DNA from: Streptococcus thalassemiae
Lineage (GTDB): Bacteria; Bacillota; Bacilli; Lactobacillales; Streptococcaceae
Assembly: GCF_903645285.1 (NCBI RefSeq)
Contig: NZ_CAHJXN010000001.1
Location: 412,001-476,000, forward strand
Reading direction: 5' to 3'
DNA: 64,000 bases
Shown one piece after another: positions 60,701 through 64,000 of the stretch (its first letter is position 1; each line of letters starts with the position of its first letter). Under the pieces are notes generated by a model. It searched no databases, had not been told where the DNA came from, and worked only from the letters and a program-made list of their open reading frames with translations. Made by a program: the position numbers and the translations under genes.

Positions 60701-62697
60701 GTCGCACCGTCAGGACTAGTTAAGGTTTTATTTCCATCTAAGGCATAGGTCAATCCCGGAATCTCTGTATCCACGGCACGAGCTGTTCCAGTAGCTGTCA
60801 CAATATTACCCGAGATTCCTGTAGTACTTGGCCCATATTGATTACGGACTGTAACATCTGTCCCATCTGCTAGCGTATAGCTAACATTAGCACCGCCAGA
60901 CATGGCACGAGAACCTGAAGTATCTGAGTAGTGGATATCAATACTATTTGTAGAGTGACCTTGTTCATTGGTAAAGCTACTTTCACCAACCTTTCCTTCA
61001 AAGACCTCTCCATTGGTTCCAATGTTTGGTGGAGTTGTGTCTTGCCAACCGATCCAACCCCCACGAAGATTTCGGTATACTGCACGTACAGTAGCATTGG
61101 TTTGGGTATTGGTATAGGTCACATACATCCGCGTATCATATACCCCATTTGCCAGACCATCTGTCACAATCTTCCCCTGAATAGTATCTGTAGCTGCATT
61201 ATAGGTTAAACCTGTTGGTAAGTTTGTCGGCTCTACCTTTGAGACCACCCAGCCAGCTGTGGCTGCTTTCTCTGTCACACTAAATCGTCCCTTGATCTTT
61301 TCGATATAGACACGGTCAGTACCTTGCTCATAAACATAATGATAGATGTGGGTTGCAAGGTATTCATATCCTCCTCCTGCACCAAAAACTACATTATTAT
61401 ACGTTGAAATTCTTGACCCATCTGCACGGAGTTTTCCTTTCCAGAGGGGAGCTTCTGCAGCCAAGGCTTCTGCTTGTTCCTTAGTTAGAGGAAAATCCAC
61501 TCGACCTTTATTATTATTTCCGGAACCTGAGTTACCAGGATTCGTGTCGGTCCCTGTCCGTTGGTGAGAGTATACGACTGCTTCCAGAGTCGTAATATCT
61601 CCACTGATTCTATCAGTTGAGACATCTCCGTTTGTAGCGGCAGTTGCACCAAAGGTATAGATATCCTTACCTGTTGCAGAGGCTTCTGTTGTAGCTGTTG
61701 AAACTATCTTATAAGTGCCATCTCCCTGCGGAATGGATATATAATCTTTGGCATTTGGTTGTACAATTACACCACCGGCAGGAGGCGTATCAGCCAAGGA
61801 AACAGAAAATTCTTCTTTGCCTGTTTTACGGAGAGTAACATAGACAGCTTCAATAGAGGACTGTAATTCTGCCATAGATTGGTTAAGGGCTTGAGCACTC
61901 GCATCACCATTTGCTAAAGCAGCCTTTGCTTCTGTAATTTTAGCAGTATTGCTGGCTATGGCAGCTCTAATAGCACTCTTGACATCTTCAGAAAGGCTTG
62001 AATCATTTGCTTCTTTTTCCAAAAAACTATTTGCTAAACGATTGGTTACATCCGCCTCTGACACTCGCTTTTCTAACTCTACTTTTTCAGATGATTGATT
62101 TGTTTCTGCTGTATCGACTTGATTAGCTTGTGCTTGACTAGACGCCTCTGCGATTACAGTAATAGCATTTGTTAGGGCTTGGACTTGCTGAGCGACCTCT
62201 TCTTGACTTGGTTTAGCTTCTAAAACCGCTTGCGCACTTGTCAATGTTTGATTAGCAAAGTCAAGAGCTAGACTGTCTGTCCCCTTAGTAGCCGACTGGA
62301 TTGCAGTACGTAAGGTCAAAATTTTCGATTGTAGTTCTGCCTTATCTGCAACTGTTTCTGTAGAGGATTCAGTTGCCGCTGCTTCGGTATTCTCATCGCT
62401 AGCTTGGGATGAGGCAGTATCTTCACCGCCGTCCCTAGTTAGGACTGGTTCTGCGTCATAAGTAGTGGGTTTAGATGAGTTAGCACCTTGATTAGCACCC
62501 TCATCGCCTATGGTCGGTGTTGGAGTAGCTGTTGAAGATAGTTCATTACCTCCTTCTACTTCTGTCGCTGAAACCGCACCAGCTCCAAGAAACATCAAAC
62601 CAGCCGCAATTGCCACTGATGCTGCCCCAAAACTATACTTACGAATACCATATCGAAGGTATCTTTCAGTTCTAAAATCTTGTTGACCTCTCTTCAT
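54775..62697 (-). CDS. Giant LPXTG-anchored fibril adhesin, CshA type
   Basis: 2640 residues from ATG 62697 (MKRGQQDFRT; AAGGAGG upstream). YSIRK-type signal (YGIRKYSFGAASVAI, ends ~46), Ser/Thr/Ala-rich and coiled N-terminal part (~50-290), non-repetitive adhesive region (~290-1150) with Ig-like segments, about nine CshA-type fibril repeats (~1150-2190, each ending TYTPTV), six or seven 49-57-residue MucBP-like repeats (~2190-2540, FKDKEGN ... HIYEKV), Pro-rich spacer, LPNTG, membrane segment, RKKKED. The whole resembles CshA of S. gordonii, which makes surface fibrils and binds fibronectin. Repeats form an exact 1035-bp super-period. Promoter and poly-G tract lie upstream. Confidence 0.88.
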   Translation of the reverse strand: MKRGQQDFRTERYLRYGIRKYSFGAASVAIAAGLMFLGAGAVSATEVEGGNELSSTATPTPTIGDEGANQGANSSKPTTYDAEPVLTRDGGEDTASSQASDENTEAAATESSTETVADKAELQSKILTLRTAIQSATKGTDSLALDFANQTLTSAQAVLEAKPSQEEVAQQVQALTNAITVIAEASSQAQANQVDTAETNQSSEKVELEKRVSEADVTNRLANSFLEKEANDSSLSEDVKSAIRAAIASNTAKITEAKAALANGDASAQALNQSMAELQSSIEAVYVTLRKTGKEEFSVSLADTPPAGGVIVQPNAKDYISIPQGDGTYKIVSTATTEASATGKDIYTFGATAATNGDVSTDRISGDITTLEAVVYSHQRTGTDTNPGNSGSGNNNKGRVDFPLTKEQAEALAAEAPLWKGKLRADGSRISTYNNVVFGAGGGYEYLATHIYHYVYEQGTDRVYIEKIKGRFSVTEKAATAGWVVSKVEPTNLPTGLTYNAATDTIQGKIVTDGLANGVYDTRMYVTYTNTQTNATVRAVYRNLRGGWIGWQDTTPPNIGTNGEVFEGKVGESSFTNEQGHSTNSIDIHYSDTSGSRAMSGGANVSYTLADGTDVTVRNQYGPSTTGISGNIVTATGTARAVDTEIPGLTYALDGNKTLTSPDGATTGYTGKALISGTPTEAGIYYVTAYAKDWNQPTGANGWTTQGQETHAGITVKVAPKIDVLNIAAYGTEVPVTISKGATYAKVTMPDGSVTALENREGKWYVAAEGTTNTAVTAGELVGTVGEQFKLKVTSEMTATAGVNKISVYAKTEAVTASLMRSSVTLQDNDNSSHVATLNKTSGRWELPAEYATVRTDHGDGTYDVTNREVYTSVQADGSIKFYIYAYNRSYDATGKVTAVNDVTRKETVYARENTLATTVGNGTYVTVSYDKATNTWSSSDQSVVTATKTDDDHWEVSTSSGFSGVVKATTAESTDEATIINRKPTVTSTSYTTKMNTTVDLVDRSLDGVSTVTTDAHVTVADAEDDSLPSTSDAEKTFKTSHNTKITTITVTDPNGGVVASYTKTGDAHNYPDATSLKLTEVGVYTVTVDVMDSNTNLVDETNVGETTAGTDHGANTSTARTVYTITVTPMDIEGQPTKSLAIQGEPQTGDLTFEFKTDVETEKKIDQGTKLYSLEGAIDGSVTATKDGKTIGTYKIDKDTGLVTFTPEKDFTGEAPAVTVRLTVTFSNDTTGNPLTATATATYTPTVIPVTPSSEASKTTGPQGQAQTSVIKYDTADTDASTVNFTKGSAMVENVEESVELDKGTVTLLDANGAETTTVTVANQGTYSLNKDTNTITFQPLSSFVGKATPVTVQVKDDNGTATTTTYTPTVTAVTMTSEDATSTGIQGATQSGTPGFETSDPSVTIATRQLLDPSTMQPTTSVTIANEGTYTIEPTTGLVTFVPDPSYKKKGTGVTVQATDSNGETSTATYTPTVTPVSLTSTDVTSKDIQGAEQEGTPTFALSNGAEATTTITGYKLVDPTTGQATDETSVVVQSVGRYTIDSTTGKVTFQPDGAYKGTPDAIKVEATATVKNAKNETASITKEATYTPTVIPVTPSSEASETTGPQGQAQTSVIKYDTADTDASTVNFTKGSAMVETVEKSVELDKGTVTLLDANGAETTTVTVADQGTYSLNKDTNTITFQPLSSFVGKATPVTVQVKDANGTATTTTYTPTVTDVTMTSEDATSTGIQGATQSGTPTFKTSDKSVTVVKHQLISPETNQATDSVTIANEGTYTIEPTTGLVTFVPDPSYKKKGTGVTVQATDSNGETSTATYTPTVTPVSLTSTDVTSKDIQGAEQEGTPTFALSNGAEATTTITGYKLVDPTTGQATDETSVVVQSVGRYTIDSTTGKVTFQPDGAYKGTPDAIKVEATATVKNAKNETASITKEATYTPTVIPVTPSSEASETTGPQGQAQTSVIKYDTADTDASTVNFTKGSAMVETVAKSVELDKGTVTLLDANGAETTTVTVADQGTYSLNKDTNTITFQPLSSFVGKATPVTVQVKDANGTATTTTYTPTVTAVTPTGASSVTEGARGTIQTSPVVFDTPDQDNTTVNFNKGHEKVELDKFTLTLVDKTGKEVKEVVVPGEGTYVLKDGVIEFTPEKDFVGKTSGVTVQVKDVNGKVVSETYTPTVRPVTEFKDTDGNVVSGSTTEDGKVDKKDFPGYRFVETKVDGKGNTTHIYEKVTTTFKDKEGNLITVDKDNNPVKSTEKGEIPAKTIPGYKFVETKKLPNGDIEHIYEKVTTTFKDKEGNLITVDKDNNPVKSTEEGETPAKTIPGYKFVETKKLPNGDIEHIYEKVSTFFKDKEGNEIPNYPSEPGTVDKKDIPEYRFVETKKLPNGDTEHIYEKVSTFFKDKEGKEIPNYPSEPGTVDKKDIPEYRFVETKKLPNGDTEHIYEKVSTFFKDKEGNEIPNYPSEPGTVDKKDIPEYRFVETKKLSNGDTVHVYEKVTPPAPTPSPVPQPNPGKQNTTTWTDENGNPLKPSEPGSKEPGTIPGYEYVKTVTDSNGNIRHIFRKVEMPTPTPVEPTQPAQPVEPATPAIPEQPSKPQMPATPKYVDGQKELPNTGTEANASLAALGLLGVLGGFGLLARKKKED
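55210..56160 (-). repeat. MucBP-like repeat block inside the adhesin
   Basis: Three 49-residue units (FFKDKEGNEIPNY ... HIYEKVS) and two 57-residue units (TFKDKEGNLITVDKD ... HIYEKVT), plus diverged units at each end. The DNA of the 147-bp units is almost identical between copies. Confidence 0.85.
56480..58970 (-). repeat. 1035-bp super-repeat inside the adhesin (A-B-C, A-B-C, A)
   Basis: The same landmark (start of TVVVSAPL on the opposite strand) occurs at 56663, 57698 and 58733, exactly 1035 bp apart each time. Each 345-residue period has three fibril units beginning TTGPQGQAQ, TGIQGATQ and DIQGAEQE. Confidence 0.85.
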
Positions 62698-62760
62698 GAG
62701 ATTCAACCTCCTTGATTTATTTTATTCGTGTTGATTTAAAGCATTAGGGCAAATAAAAAG

Positions 62761-62769
62761 CCCCCCCCC
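62761..62769 (-). repeat. Homopolymer G9 tract in the adhesin leader
   Basis: Nine C on the plus strand, preceded by G and followed by T, so nine G in the mRNA sense, about 64 bp before the ATG and about 75 bp after the predicted start point. Such tracts slip during replication in many bacteria. Confidence 0.85.
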
Positions 62770-62842
62770 TTAAATTTTTTAGTAATATTAAGAGAAGAAC
62801 ATCTTAAAAAAGATTGCTAAATAATTGTACACATTTCAGTTC

Positions 62843-62871
62843 ATTATAGCATTTATATTTGTAGCATTCAA
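62843..62871 (-). promoter_or_regulatory. Adhesin promoter
   Basis: Minus strand TTGAAT (62871-62866), 17-bp spacer, TATAAT (62848-62843). Predicts a leader of about 140 nt that includes the poly-G tract. Confidence 0.65.
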
Positions 62872-63044
62872 GTATTATAACTGGTAATTATTGAGTTTGA
62901 ATGAGTGTTTTTTAATTTTATTAGAGATTTTTCTATTTTTCATTAACGATGATCAATGCTTTAGTATAAAACCAATTTAAATACGCTTAAAGAGTATTGT
63001 ATTAAAACACGTGACTCTAAGAATAACAGCAGTAACTTAAATTT

Positions 63045-63148
63045 ATACTCTTCGAAAATCTCTTCAAACCACGTCAGCTTCACCTTGCCGTACTCAAGTA
63101 CAGCCTGCGGCTAGCTTCCTAGTTTGCTCTTTGATTTTCATTGAGTAT
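63045..63148. repeat. RUP-type repeat, short form (copy 4)
   Basis: 104 bp, ATACTCTTCGAAAATCTC ... TTTTCATTGAGTAT, same orientation and nearly the same sequence as 8621-8724. Sits between the rplA terminator and the adhesin promoter region. Confidence 0.8.
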
Positions 63149-63174
63149 TACCTTACAAGAAGATATTTTGAAAT

Positions 63175-63208
63175 CAAAAAAAGTTGAGACATAGCGTCTT
63201 CAACTTTT
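63175..63208 (-). terminator. rplA terminator
   Basis: AAGTTGaaGAC ... GTCtCAACTT stem with 5-nt loop and TTTTTTT on the minus strand, after the rplA stop. Confidence 0.85.
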
Positions 63209-63229
63209 TTACATTACTTTAACTACTGA

Positions 63230-63919
63230 TTAAAGTGAGTTTACGTCAACTTTGATACCAACACCTTGAGTAGTTGTGATAGTCAAGTTTGTTACGTAAG
63301 TTCCTTTAGCTGTAGCTGGTTTTGCTTTTTGAATTGTTTCGTTGAAAGCTTTGAAGTTTTCAACCAATTTTTCAGCTTCAAATGATACTTTACCGATGAT
63401 TGCTTGAACGTTACCTGCACGGTCAGCACGGTAAGTAATTTTACCACCTTTAGACTCTTCAACTGCTTTAGCAACATCCATTGTTACAGTACCAGTTTTA
63501 GGGTTTGGCATCAAGTTACGTGGTCCAAGGACACGTCCAAGACGTCCAACAAGAGCCATCATGTCAGGTGTAGCGATAACTACGTCGAAGTCCAACCAAC
63601 CATCGTTGATTTTAGCAACAAGGTCATCTTCACCAACAAAGTCTGCACCAGCAGCTTTTGCTTCTTCAGCTTTTGCACCACGTGCGAAAACAAGAACGCG
63701 TGAAGTTTTACCTGTACCGTTTGGCAATACCATTGCTCCACGGATTTGTTGGTCAGCTTTTTTAACGTCGATGTTCAAGTTGTAAGCAACTTCTACAGTT
63801 GCGTCAAATTTTGCAAAGTTAGTTTCTTTTGCAAGTGCTACAGCTTCTTCTACGCTGTATGCTTTTGTGCTGTCGATTTTCTCAAGAGCAGCACGAAGTT
63901 GTTTGCTTTTTTTAGCCAT
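63230..63919 (-). CDS. rplA: 50S ribosomal protein L1
   Basis: Builds the L1 stalk of the large subunit and helps release deacylated tRNA. 229 residues, full length. Conserved segments [29 protein letters not shown] and [17 protein letters not shown] ([13 protein letters not shown]). AAGGAGAATAG precedes the ATG. rplK is expected upstream but lies beyond the window end; the last 80 bp of the window do not encode it. Confidence 0.98.
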
Positions 63920-64000
63920 TTTCTATTCTCCTTGTAAGTGGTTCAATCGATTTTCATCTCCCACGTCACTCCTCGAAATGATGAAGTCTTGCGGGTTTTC

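Larger units (their letters stand above)
62698..63044. other. Adhesin leader and promoter region
   Basis: No gene. From the ATG outward: ribosome binding site, poly-G tract (62761-62769), promoter (62843-62871), then about 170 bp of AT-rich sequence up to a RUP. Confidence 0.7.

Noticed and set aside
54775..62697. CRISPR array or phage tail gene as explanation for the repeats
   Set aside because: The repeats are in frame within one surface protein with YSIRK signal and LPNTG anchor; no spacers or cas genes.
63920..64000. L1 autoregulatory site upstream of rplA
   Set aside because: The L1-binding structure is expected before rplK, which is outside the window; nothing here could be matched to it with confidence.

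Overview
The window is a chromosomal segment of a low-GC mitis-group Streptococcus very close to S. pneumoniae; S. mitis, S. pseudopneumoniae or an unusual pneumococcus are all possible. The evidence is four RUP-type repeats, a choline-binding protein, a ZmpB-type zinc protease whose LPxTG motif sits near its N-terminus, a ZmpSR-like (TCS09) two-component system beside it, the ccdA-etrx2-msrAB module, and a gene order (lctO, lysS, pyrE, pyrF, divIB, murG, murD ... rplA) that matches my recollection of the pneumococcal map. The large CshA-type fibril adhesin next to rplA points towards S. mitis or a relative. Most genes are on the minus strand, so transcription mostly runs right to left.

Layout. 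1-8.5 kb: lactate oxidase (cut by the window edge), lysS, pyrFE behind a PyrR-type attenuator, and the division/cell-wall genes divIB-murG-murD. 8.6-11.7 kb: a bacteriocin-associated ABC pair with a RUP on each side, driven by a distant promoter carrying a cre box. 11.9-15.6 kb: a small membrane protein, typA, rsuA, a rhodanese-like protein without the catalytic Cys, and a YqgQ-like protein. 15.6-21.4 kb: an apparent remnant of a lantibiotic locus. It holds two decayed precursor-like peptide genes, an intact 35-residue membrane peptide, a BceAB-type transporter and a histidine kinase/NarL-type regulator pair. 21.5-29.3 kb: housekeeping genes (LysR regulator, SDR, rnz, hflX, miaA, a DUF3042 protein, thyA, glk). 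29.3-39.4 kb: a CbpL-like choline-binding protein cut short by a stop codon, pabBC, a DegV-start/ZmpB-tail chimeric ORF, zmpB and a UPF0340 gene. 39.5-45.5 kb: the sensor/regulator pair, msrAB-etrx2-ccdA and a YihY-family protein. 45.5-53.5 kb: Na+/H+ antiporter, ytqB, ytqA, DUF3397, a small membrane protein, tRNA-Thr and a three-gene ABC exporter. 53.6-64 kb: a RelBE-type toxin-antitoxin pair, a decayed stretch, a 2640-residue LPXTG adhesin, and rplA.

The most interesting parts are: (i) the decayed lanthipeptide-like pair with a promoter and a putative immunity peptide left in place; (ii) the DegV/ZmpB chimera, a possible donor cassette for zmpB variation; (iii) the adhesin, with exact 1035-bp super-repeats and a nine-base poly-G tract in its 5' leader; (iv) several genes whose -10 box lies so close to the ATG that the mRNA should be leaderless (the LysR gene, ytqA, DUF3397, pabBC); (v) a diverged 101-bp sequence present at both ends of the window. 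All assignments come from reading the sequence and from family knowledge; no search was run.
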